Virus record (IMG/VR): IMGVR_UViG_3300046703_000129
Coordinates: 1-40,354 of that record
Source: a virus
Direction: 5' to 3' (one strand)
DNA length: 40,354 nt
Part shown: piece by piece, positions 23,735-29,672 of the stretch
Position numbering within the stretch: position 1 is the stretch's first letter
How the letters are laid out: each line of letters begins with the position of its first letter
Made by a program: the position numbers and the translations under genes
Notes under the pieces: generated by a model
What the model was told of the DNA's origin: nothing
Seen by the model: the letters and a program-made list of their open reading frames with translations, nothing else
The model's database searches: none

Positions 23735-23859
23735 ATAAAATAAACCCTGCCTGGTTCGGGTATTGACATACCGATTTTACGCAGGTGCAGACGCCCGGTA
23801 ATTTCTTTTCCCCAGGACAGGGATTTCGTTAAAAATGGACAATTTGAATGTGTCTGCAT
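23731..23859 (-). CDS. 42-residue leader gene of the replication operon
   Basis: A small frame starting QTHSNCPFLTKSLSWGKEIT and ending IPEPGRVYFI, stop overlapping the HNH start as ATGA. It is the first gene after the promoter at 23886-23915. Function not known. Confidence 0.55.
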   Translation of the reverse strand: MQTHSNCPFLTKSLSWGKEITGRLHLRKIGMSIPEPGRVYFI

Positions 23860-23885
23860 AAGGTGTTGGTGTCAATCAACGAGAG

Positions 23886-23915
23886 CAAAATTACTGAATA
23901 ATATTAACAAGTCAA
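23886..23915 (-). promoter_or_regulatory. Promoter of the replication operon
   Basis: TTG (23913-23915), 19 bases, TAATTTTG (23886-23893). The upstream region holds two near-copies of a 23-25 base element (ATTGACTTGTTAATA and ATTGAGTTGTTAATA) between 23897 and 23949, the second overlapping the end of the methyltransferase gene. It would drive 23859 down to the replication genes. Confidence 0.7.
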
Positions 23916-23949
23916 TAGGTAATCTGAAATACTTATTAACAACTCAATA

Positions 23950-24732
23950 TTAAAAAAGCGTTTCACTTCCGATGGGTTTGGCTTCGTAAATTCTGGAATC
24001 TTTATTGTGAACAACAGAATCAATAAGGGTTAACGCCTCTTTATAGAAATTCTTTTTAATCTCAAAACCATATGCCTTTCTTCCGCAAAGTTCAGCTGCT
24101 GCTAAGGTTGTACCACTTCCAGCCACAGGATCAATAACCACGTCTCCAACGTCTGTAAATATTCCTATCAGCTTTAGTAATGTCTTTATTGGTTTTTGTG
24201 TCGGATGGATCTTCGGGGTGTCGCCGTCTTTTGCCCAGTCTATGCAGTTGAAAATCATTTTACCATTGTTATTGAATTTGGGTAATTTTTCCCGGTAGAG
24301 CAATAAGGCATATTCACAATTACCGACGATCCGCATATTTGCTTTTAATACCTGAGCGGAAAAGTTTTTACGGAAAATCAAATTAATATACCTGTTCAAT
24401 CCATATTCTTTGCCGAGTTTTATAAGTTCAAATTGCTGCTCAAATTCACAAAAAACAATCATACAGGGAGCCGTCCCGGTTTGTTTTGGCTCTTTAATTA
24501 GCATGGTTGAACAAAAGTGCATGAACTCTTTTACCCGAAAATCCTTATCGGTATCAAAAAATTCAGTCCCGGCCAGATCGCTTTGACCGTTTTTATTGTC
24601 ACCTCCGATATACCAGGATGGATTTGAACCGTAAGCATTAATTCCTACATTGTAAGGAATGTCAGCAATCAAAAGTTGACATTTAGGAATATTATATTTC
24701 TTATAGTTTTGGAAGTGGTCATTATATAACAT
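23950..24732 (-). CDS. DNA methyltransferase (N4-cytosine or N6-adenine), beta-class order
   Basis: A 260-residue DNA methylase. The catalytic motif (DIPYNVG, Asp24-Tyr27) is near the N-terminus and the S-adenosylmethionine-binding motif (DPVAGSGTT) near the C-terminus, the beta-class order shared by many N4/N6 enzymes. It probably protects phage DNA from host restriction. Its start is overlapped by the end of the homing endonuclease, and an N-terminal copy of its reading frame remains upstream of that endonuclease (25345-25419). The ATG is unambiguous. Confidence 0.9.
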   Translation of the reverse strand: MLYNDHFQNYKKYNIPKCQLLIADIPYNVGINAYGSNPSWYIGGDNKNGQSDLAGTEFFDTDKDFRVKEFMHFCSTMLIKEPKQTGTAPCMIVFCEFEQQFELIKLGKEYGLNRYINLIFRKNFSAQVLKANMRIVGNCEYALLLYREKLPKFNNNGKMIFNCIDWAKDGDTPKIHPTQKPIKTLLKLIGIFTDVGDVVIDPVAGSGTTLAAAELCGRKAYGFEIKKNFYKEALTLIDSVVHNKDSRIYEAKPIGSETLF

Positions 24733-25321
24733 GCTTTTTGATTTTTGGTTTTCTCATTTTCAATTTTGATTCTTCTGTGTGATGCCTTCCAAGCCAAACC
24801 TTATTTCCCATTTTTGCTTCGCTTAGAATTTTTTTAGTTTCGTCTGTGTGTTTTTTCCCCCTGCGCGCTATACCCATTTTTAATTTTGTTTCTTTCGATG
24901 CTGTCCGGCCTTTCATTTTTATTGAATGTGCCAATTTTTCTTCATCGGTTCTCGGTATACCTTTATTCCATGCCTTTTGTCCTAAATGTGAGATTTTTAA
25001 TTTTTCTCTTGTTTCATCTGAAATTGTGTGATTATTACCGCCACTATGCAAATTCATTCCGGATTCAGAATTAAAACATTGGTATAAATCAATATAATAA
25101 ATTTCCTTGTCATTAAGTTCGCGGTTTTCGCATTGGCAAAGTATTTCAAATTTATGTTTATTGTGTCCGTATTTTTTAAGTGATCTGTATAATCTCGTTT
25201 TAGAACCACATCCATGTAATTTTTTATACTCGTTCCATCGTCTTATTATATTAATACTTTGCCCTATATAAACACGTCCCGTCGGACTTGTAATTTTATA
25301 AATTCCTGTTATCTTTTTCAT
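24722..25321 (-). CDS. GIY-YIG homing endonuclease with NUMOD3 repeats
   Basis: A 199-residue free-standing homing endonuclease. The N-terminal GIY-YIG nuclease core is TGIYKITSPTGRVYIGQS (GIY and YIG with the nearby Arg of RRWNEYKKL), followed by two or three NUMOD3 DNA-binding modules (ETREKLKISHLGQKAWNKG; TKLKMGIARRGKKHTDETKK). It has its own promoter. The start at 25321 is used because the longer reading overlaps the promoter. It sits between a truncated and an intact copy of the methyltransferase start. Confidence 0.9.
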   Translation of the reverse strand: MKKITGIYKITSPTGRVYIGQSINIIRRWNEYKKLHGCGSKTRLYRSLKKYGHNKHKFEILCQCENRELNDKEIYYIDLYQCFNSESGMNLHSGGNNHTISDETREKLKISHLGQKAWNKGIPRTDEEKLAHSIKMKGRTASKETKLKMGIARRGKKHTDETKKILSEAKMGNKVWLGRHHTEESKLKMRKPKIKKHVI

Positions 25322-25325
25322 ATTG

Positions 25326-25355
25326 CAAAGATACAACATTTATTTCAATCAGCAA
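25326..25355 (-). promoter_or_regulatory. Promoter of the GIY-YIG endonuclease
   Basis: TTG (25353-25355), 19 bases, TATCTTTG (25326-25333). The -33 element lies within the last codons of the methyltransferase remnant, and the -7 element is only 4 bases before the start codon, implying a near-leaderless message. Confidence 0.65.
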
Positions 25356-25419
25356 TAATTAACTGGGCCTTTGGGATTCCGTAAACTTTGTAATTCTGAA
25401 AATGGTCGTTTATAAGCAT
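25345..25419 (-). pseudogene. Truncated methyltransferase N-terminus
   Basis: A 24-codon frame with its own ATG, ending in TGA, whose protein matches the start of the intact methylase at 23950-24732 in about 19 of 24 positions (LINDHFQNYKVYGIPKAQL against LYNDHFQNYKKYNIPKCQL). It stops right after IAD, where the intact gene continues with the catalytic DIPYN motif. The DNA is clearly diverged, so it is not a fresh duplication. It marks the former methyltransferase gene at this place, cut by the homing endonuclease insertion. Confidence 0.8.
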
Positions 25420-25420
25420 T

Positions 25421-25552
25421 TCAGTTCAAATAAATAATAAACAACCCATCTTCAGCAGGATTTCTCCAGTCCGGAATAATGGATATGATAAATTGATAGG
25501 GTTTGCCAAACTCAATAAGGGCCGGTTTGGAGTAGGTTTTATCTTTTACCAT
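25421..25552 (-). CDS. 43-residue hypothetical peptide
   Basis: A frame reading VKDKTYSKPALIEFGKPYQF and IIPDWRNPAEDGLFIIYLN. Its ATG overlaps the end of the small membrane-peptide gene, and it stops 2 bases before the methyltransferase remnant start. No family recognised; the sequence looks like a real domain rather than noise. Confidence 0.5.
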   Translation of the reverse strand: MVKDKTYSKPALIEFGKPYQFIISIIPDWRNPAEDGLFIIYLN

Positions 25553-25635
25553 AACTTTTTGTCTTTATACCATTCATAAATTACAATAGCTAAACAACCA
25601 ATGAGAAATAATAAAATGGGTAGATGTTCGGTCAT
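25546..25635 (-). CDS. 29-residue membrane peptide
   Basis: The ATG overlaps the Dam-type methyltransferase stop (ATGA). One transmembrane helix (LPILLFLIGCLAIVIY) then a basic tail (WYKDKKLW). It belongs to a recurring class of tiny membrane peptides in this genome. Confidence 0.5.
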   Translation of the reverse strand: MTEHLPILLFLIGCLAIVIYEWYKDKKLW

Positions 25636-26150
25636 AAAAGAGTAGTTTGAGTAGTTGATTTTTGTAAAAGCTGAGGATCAATAAGGTTTTTTAATTGTTT
25701 GTCAGTTGTCTTTTTAAATCCTGGTGGCTCTAAAATAAAACAAGCGACATGACGACCCGTTCCCGGTCCCTCGATTCCGTCCTCGGTAGAATGCCAGTGA
25801 ATATCTTTCAGGTTACGGACCACCGCCCCGGCCTCCAGCATCTTTAAAACCCATTTATCTATCGGATATACAAATACGACCCGTTTCCCTTTCTTAAATT
25901 CGATAATTGCTTTTTTTGCCCAGGCGGTTGGTCCCTTCTTTTTCATATCAATTCCAGTATAGAAACCAAAGGGTGCATTAACATAATTAGATTCACCCCA
26001 TTCGGAATTTAATCCGTCATAATCATTTGGCTTTGGAAACGGGCAGGGGTCATAATCAAAATCAAATTCCAACCGTAATTGTTCATAAATTGCCGGGGGT
26101 GTAAGCCAATAATGTTTACCGTCTGCCTTATTTCCTTTTTCAAATGCCAT
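25632..26150 (-). CDS. Phage DNA N6-adenine methyltransferase (Dam type)
   Basis: A 172-residue methylase of the compact phage Dam family. The N-terminus (KHYWLTPPAIYEQL) and FDYDPCPFPKPNDYDGLNSEW are characteristic; the catalytic NPPY-type motif appears as VNAPFGF (Asn58-Phe61). The later part holds a Rossmann-like strand (KRVVFVYPIDKWV). Together with the beta-class enzyme this gives the phage two DNA methylases, likely for restriction avoidance. Confidence 0.85.
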   Translation of the reverse strand: MAFEKGNKADGKHYWLTPPAIYEQLRLEFDFDYDPCPFPKPNDYDGLNSEWGESNYVNAPFGFYTGIDMKKKGPTAWAKKAIIEFKKGKRVVFVYPIDKWVLKMLEAGAVVRNLKDIHWHSTEDGIEGPGTGRHVACFILEPPGFKKTTDKQLKNLIDPQLLQKSTTQTTLL

Positions 26151-26461
26151 TATACCGGATAGATATCTTGTCTTAAATAATTCTTAGCAATTATCCGATG
26201 ACCTTTTTCATCCACCGGACAATCAGTATCGGAAAAGCTGACCGTTACCCAGATTTTACCCAGCCCCATGTCTTCGCCTTGTGGATTTCTGGATGATTTC
26301 AGGGTTCCGCGATGGCGCTTTCCGTTACAATCAACCACACAATTATTTCCGGGCTGCATTTCTTCCTGAAACTTCCTTGTCTTTCGGATCCTATGCTGGC
26401 AGACGAAATAATAGATTGTAAGGGAAAAAACGATTCCGATGATAATAAAAATGGTTTTCAT
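26150..26461 (-). CDS. Membrane-anchored hypothetical protein
   Basis: A 103-residue protein with an N-terminal membrane span (IFIIIGIVFSLTIYYFV) and a soluble beta-rich part (GNNCVVDCNGKRHRGTLKSS; KIWVTVSFSDTDCPV). A single TM helix with a short tail suggests an inner-membrane protein. Its start (26461) overlaps nothing; its stop meets the Dam start. No family recognised. Confidence 0.6.
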   Translation of the reverse strand: MKTIFIIIGIVFSLTIYYFVCQHRIRKTRKFQEEMQPGNNCVVDCNGKRHRGTLKSSRNPQGEDMGLGKIWVTVSFSDTDCPVDEKGHRIIAKNYLRQDIYPV

Positions 26462-26512
26462 ATTAATTCGGGGTTTTCGTAAAGGGGTTTATTTTCTTTT
26501 TTATTTTTTTCA

Positions 26513-26549
26513 CCTGTTTATTTCACACTATTTTTGAAAATAAAACAGG
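26513..26549. other. Imperfect hairpin in a short intergenic region
   Basis: CCTGTTTATTTC and GAAAATAAAACAGG form an inverted repeat with 12 paired positions, one bulge and an ~11-base loop. It lies in the non-coding gap 26462-26571, within an AT-rich stretch. A processing or regulatory RNA structure is possible; there is no T-run to make it a terminator. Confidence 0.35.
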
Positions 26550-26571
26550 CTGACACACACACAATTACAGG

Positions 26572-26742
26572 TTAATCAATCGTTATTCCTGTTTTTTCCA
26601 CTGCATATCGCATGGCGTAGTCATGCAGTACGTTATTAGGATTATCCTTAAATTCCGGGTATTTTACCTTTAGCATCCTCATTTTGAGGGCATAATAATA
26701 CTGGAATGTTTTTTCCTGTTTTATTTGCTTATCACTTTTCAT
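26572..26742 (-). CDS. Small hypothetical protein
   Basis: A 56-residue helical protein (YYYALKMRMLKVKYPEFKDN; HDYAMRYAVEKTG). The ATG at 26742 follows the stop of the preceding peptide gene by 1 base (TAACATG). Helical and basic; a DNA or protein adaptor is possible. Confidence 0.55.
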   Translation of the reverse strand: MKSDKQIKQEKTFQYYYALKMRMLKVKYPEFKDNPNNVLHDYAMRYAVEKTGITID

Positions 26743-26743
26743 G

Positions 26744-26833
26744 TTATAATTTTAAAAAGTAAATAGCAGTCAATATCAGCGCACCGGCAACCCAGGCGAT
26801 ATCGATTTGGTGTTTTAATAGGAAGTTTTTCAT
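26744..26833 (-). CDS. 29-residue membrane peptide
   Basis: One transmembrane helix (DIAWVAGALILTAIYFLKL) with a basic start (KNFLLKHQ). It lies between two small soluble genes and is spaced by 1-4 bases. Confidence 0.45.
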   Translation of the reverse strand: MKNFLLKHQIDIAWVAGALILTAIYFLKL

Positions 26834-26837
26834 AATT

Positions 26838-27011
26838 TTAATTTTGTCCACGTCTTTCATTTCGCTCTTCTTCTTCAAATTCCTCAATAGCGTCGCGAAA
26901 TTCACGTTGTAGTTCCCGTATTTTCTTTGCCTTTTCAGTATCAGTCATATTTTCGTCTTCTTCAATTAGATCAATTTCGTGATCTAATCCTTTTTCTGAT
27001 GGATAGTTCAT
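26838..27011 (-). CDS. Small acidic coiled-coil protein
   Basis: A 57-residue protein rich in Glu and Asp with a coiled-coil pattern (DTEKAKKIRELQREFRDAIE; EFEEEERNERRGQN). It follows the pentapeptide-repeat gene. Highly charged small proteins of this kind often act as inhibitors or adaptors in phage early regions, but the role here is unknown. Confidence 0.55.
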   Translation of the reverse strand: MNYPSEKGLDHEIDLIEEDENMTDTEKAKKIRELQREFRDAIEEFEEEERNERRGQN

Positions 27012-27055
27012 TTTGTTATTTTTAACCCTCTTTTTTCGAGGTCGGTTTTTGCTTT

Positions 27056-27625
27056 TTACTTATTAATTTCTAACCATTTTTTACAGGTTTCAAAAGCCAG
27101 TACTCGCAACTGTGATTTAATAGAATTGTCATTTGGAAATTCATTATTGTTATTCCAAAAGTCTTTCTCCCATTCTTCAACTGATCTTAAATAACAGCCT
27201 AATTTGATGTACTTTTTATCATCCTCTGCAATAATCGGCATAGCGATGTATTTGTAGATCCCCGTAAATACGATTGCCGTTTTGATTTTAATATCTCCAA
27301 TAATGGCACCCCGTAGGTTGGCACCCCGTAGGTCGGCACCCCATAGGTTGGCACCCCGTAGGTTGGCACCCCGTAGGTTGGCACCCCATAGGTCGGCACC
27401 CCGTAGGTCGGCACCCCATAGGTCGGCACCCCATAGGTTGGCACCCCGTAGGTCGGCACTCCGTAGGTCGGCATCCCGTAGGTTGGCATCCCGTAGGTTG
27501 GCATCCCGTAGGTTGGCACCTTTTTTAACCGCCCCCTGAATGCATTTTAACAAAGTATTATCCTCGCATTCAGTAGAAAACAATACTGAATCACTAAGCC
27601 TGCTTACAATGTCTATCTTTTTCAT
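27056..27625 (-). CDS. Pentapeptide-repeat protein
   Basis: A 189-residue protein with about 14 consecutive pentapeptides of the A(N/D)LxG class (NLRGA, DLWGA) that should fold as a right-handed quadrilateral beta-helix, then a helical C-terminal part (VEEWEKDFWNNNNEFPNDN). The repeat lies in a 15-bp tandem array (27305-27514). Such proteins can mimic DNA and bind gyrase or other targets, which is a known role of Qnr-type proteins and a possible role here. Its start overlaps the stop of the HTH gene upstream. Confidence 0.8.
   Translation of the reverse strand: MKKIDIVSRLSDSVLFSTECEDNTLLKCIQGAVKKGANLRDANLRDANLRDADLRSADLRGANLWGADLWGADLRGADLWGANLRGANLRGANLWGADLRGANLRGAIIGDIKIKTAIVFTGIYKYIAMPIIAEDDKKYIKLGCYLRSVEEWEKDFWNNNNEFPNDNSIKSQLRVLAFETCKKWLEINK
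27305..27514. repeat. 15-bp tandem array encoding the pentapeptide repeats
   Basis: Fourteen consecutive copies of a unit close to GGCACCCCGTAGGTT with a few changing positions (C/T at unit positions 6 and 15, G/A at 9). Being a multiple of three, gain or loss of units by slippage would keep the reading frame, so copy number may vary between strains. The repeat makes several other frames open by chance. Confidence 0.85.
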
Positions 27626-27825
27626 TTATCCTCCTCTTTAAAGTTTTTTGAAAGTATATTTCTTACTGTTGATTCGCTTACCATGTGCCTTTTGGAAAGC
27701 ATCTTAACAATTACAGATTTCCTTGCAAGTGGATTGTTTTTTTTAATCCTTGCAAAATGATCCCGAATGTCATTTTCTCGTTTGGATCTGATTTTTTCAG
27801 CATCGGTTAAAAGTTCCATTTCCAT
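27622..27825 (-). CDS. Small HTH protein, first gene of the early operon
   Basis: A 67-residue protein from the ATG at 27825, which follows the promoter (27850-27879); the reading from 27879 would begin in the promoter. It contains an HTH-like pattern (ARKSVIVKMLSKRHMVSEST, VRNIL) with a basic N-terminus. As the first gene of the early block it may be an early transcription regulator. Confidence 0.65.
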   Translation of the reverse strand: MEMELLTDAEKIRSKRENDIRDHFARIKKNNPLARKSVIVKMLSKRHMVSESTVRNILSKNFKEEDK

Positions 27826-27849
27826 TGTTTTCAGTATTAAATTATTTGA

Positions 27850-27879
27850 CAAAATTAATACTATTTTTAACAAAGTCAA
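27850..27879 (-). promoter_or_regulatory. Strong early promoter
   Basis: TTG (27877-27879), 19 bases, TAATTTTG (27850-27857), with TTGACTTTGTTAA upstream that closely matches the replication promoter at 23886-23915. It lies 24 bases upstream of the HTH gene start and would drive the early operon toward lower coordinates. Confidence 0.75.
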
Positions 27880-27943
27880 GATTTATTTTCGTTTATTTTT
27901 TAACTCCCTGAAAATGAAACCAATAATTTTAGACAAGGAAAAT

Positions 27944-27966
27944 CCGGCACTTATTTCAGGAGCCGG
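27944..27966 (-). terminator. Candidate terminator after the lysis genes
   Basis: On the minus strand CCGGC pairs with GCCGG around a 13-base loop, followed by ATTTTCC. It lies 25 bases beyond the stop of the spanin-like gene and before the early promoter. The loop is long and the T-run short, so it is only a weak candidate. Confidence 0.35.
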
Positions 27967-27990
27967 TCAATGGCAAATAACTTTTAACCT

Positions 27991-28599
27991 CTATTTCTTA
28001 AACACCACCCCAATACGGATATTCCCGTAAACACCGTTAAGGACCAACCCGCCGCCGGAGATTGTTACCTGATCTTTGATGATCAATTGCGCCCCGACCT
28101 CAATCCCTGGAAACCTACTGAATGAATTTAATGTCATCCCGGCATAGGGGCCCCACCGGAAGAAAGGCTGTTTTACCTTTATACAAGTGTCCTTTAAAAC
28201 GGTTTTCGTTACGATCCGGTAATCGATAGGCAGGTTTACGGAATCAAATTGTATCTGTAATTGACAATCCCTCACGTGTGCCTGGTAATGAATACCACCT
28301 ACCAGGATCCCTTTGACAAATTTGTAATTATCCGAGTAATCCTGTTCACACCATTTTGGCTTTACCGTATCAATATAAACAGGATAAGGTACCGGTTTGG
28401 GTGTGTGCCATCGGTCAGAATAGATAATAGTATCCCGGATGCTATCCCTGATCGTCACGGGGGCGTTCCAGCAAGCGTCACGCTCTGCGGTGAGTAGTTT
28501 GTTGTCACTACCCACCGAAAGCGTCTTATACGTCATAAAACCGCCGAATGCGATCAGAATACCGACCACAATCCATGCAATAACTTCCCTGGCGGTCAT
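27991..28599 (-). CDS. Spanin-like envelope protein
   Basis: A 202-residue protein with an N-terminal membrane span (VIAWIVVGILIAFGGFMTY), a polar periplasmic middle with two Cys pairs, and a C-terminal region of alternating beta-strands (YAGMTLNSFSRFPGIEVGAQ; VYGNIRIGVVFKK) like an outer-membrane-contacting sheet. Located after the holin-like gene, it may span the envelope and act as a spanin. Similar Bacteroidota phage proteins occur at this place. No sequence proof of activity. Confidence 0.5.
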   Translation of the reverse strand: MTAREVIAWIVVGILIAFGGFMTYKTLSVGSDNKLLTAERDACWNAPVTIRDSIRDTIIYSDRWHTPKPVPYPVYIDTVKPKWCEQDYSDNYKFVKGILVGGIHYQAHVRDCQLQIQFDSVNLPIDYRIVTKTVLKDTCIKVKQPFFRWGPYAGMTLNSFSRFPGIEVGAQLIIKDQVTISGGGLVLNGVYGNIRIGVVFKK

Positions 28600-28841
28600 T
28601 TCGTTTCTTTTGTCAAGATTTGATCGCTACTGTTAGTAAATAGGTTTTTGATCAGATATGCAAGGCCCGCCGCGATGGCTGTATAAACAATCGGTTGCCA
28701 GAAAACCCATGTAAAAAGAATGGCCCCGGCCTGGATTGCCTGATAAGTTGCCGTAATCAACGACATAATGATTGCCAATATGAACCCTTTTACAAGGTCC
28801 ATAAAGTTTAATAATAAGAATGCCGATTTCATTGTTTTCAT
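28596..28841 (-). CDS. Holin-like membrane protein
   Basis: An 81-residue protein with two or three membrane spans (LVKGFILAIIMSLITATYQA; AILFTWVFWQPIVYTAIAAG) and a charged C-terminal tail. Size, topology and position next to the glycosidase and spanin-like genes fit a holin, which forms membrane holes at the end of infection. Its stop overlaps the spanin-like gene start (ATGA). Function inferred from topology. Confidence 0.65.
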   Translation of the reverse strand: MKTMKSAFLLLNFMDLVKGFILAIIMSLITATYQAIQAGAILFTWVFWQPIVYTAIAAGLAYLIKNLFTNSSDQILTKETK

Positions 28842-28865
28842 TGTTTTTTGTTTTTAAGTGAATAA

Positions 28866-29672
28866 TTATTTATAAATTCTCAAATAATCGATATACATTA
28901 TTCCCGGAACATCCACGCTGGATGATCCCTGTGAAATTCCGTTCCCAATTAATACATACAAAGGCACCTGTGGCACCCATGAAGTTTCGGTAAAGATAAG
29001 AATATTATCCAAATAAATCTTAATGTAAGTAGAAGTCCAGTCGAGTGCGTAGGTATGGAATTGTGCAGATAAATCGGTATGAAAATTGTAAAAAGCATGA
29101 GGCGACTTAGTGTTGTCCGTTGGATGGATGGTTGAGGAAAATCCGGTGTTGTTGTTTTGATCGAATTCTGCTATATCAACCTCCGGCAACCATCCGGATG
29201 CTGCGTTATAGAGTAAAAACGCTGGCCAGTATTTCACCCCGCCAGCAGGGATCTTCATCCTGACCTCAAAGTATCCGTAGAGTTGGTTCCAGCACCTCCA
29301 CGTAGTAAGTTCACCAGATTTAACCAATGGTTGCCCTAATGAATTAGGGTTGTTATCGGTTGTCAGCGTTACCCATCCATCGGTAAAATTGAATTTCACC
29401 TGATCTTTTAGCCAAATTATATAGGGTGCGTTACCGTCTTTTATGGTTGACTCATCGCCACTCCACACCTCGCCAAAAGTCCAATTGTTATTCTGTGTGA
29501 TATTGACATTATCAAAATCATCTGAAAAAACCAATATTTTGTCGGTACGGATAGCGTTCTTTGTAGGATTTTTGAATACCTGCGTGAAGTTTGCCTGATA
29601 CCAAACAGAGGAACAACTTGTAACTAACAAGAGTGTAACCAACAGAAAGGTTATGTTTAGGAGTTTCTTCAT
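28866..29672 (-). CDS. Exported GH16-family glycoside hydrolase, lipoprotein
   Basis: A 268-residue protein from the ATG at 29672, which overlaps the DUF5675 stop (ATGA). It has a lipobox (LLVTSCSS, Cys20) and the GH16 catalytic signature EVDIAEF: Glu164 nucleophile, Asp166, Glu169 acid/base. The surrounding strands (YGYFEVRMKIPAGGVKYWPA; FHTYALDWTSTYIKIYLDN) match laminarinase/agarase-type beta-jelly-roll enzymes. The substrate is unknown; candidates are capsule or exopolysaccharide, or beta-glucan in the habitat. As a lipoprotein it would be held in the envelope. Confidence 0.9.
   Translation of the reverse strand: MKKLLNITFLLVTLLLVTSCSSVWYQANFTQVFKNPTKNAIRTDKILVFSDDFDNVNITQNNNWTFGEVWSGDESTIKDGNAPYIIWLKDQVKFNFTDGWVTLTTDNNPNSLGQPLVKSGELTTWRCWNQLYGYFEVRMKIPAGGVKYWPAFLLYNAASGWLPEVDIAEFDQNNNTGFSSTIHPTDNTKSPHAFYNFHTDLSAQFHTYALDWTSTYIKIYLDNILIFTETSWVPQVPLYVLIGNGISQGSSSVDVPGIMYIDYLRIYK

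Noticed and set aside
27305-27514. CRISPR-like regular repeat array.
   Set aside because: The units are contiguous 15-mers with no spacers and they encode pentapeptides in frame.
27199-27539. Long open frames in other phases of the pentapeptide array (repeats of MPTYG or RRLAP).
   Set aside because: They are a by-product of a 15-bp repeat, which keeps any stop-free frame open. Only the A(N/D)LxG frame has a flanking domain and a coupled start.
27914-28030. Plus-strand 38-codon frame between the spanin-like gene and the early promoter.
   Set aside because: It overlaps the 3' end of the minus-strand gene, has no clear promoter or ribosome site, and is short enough to be chance.
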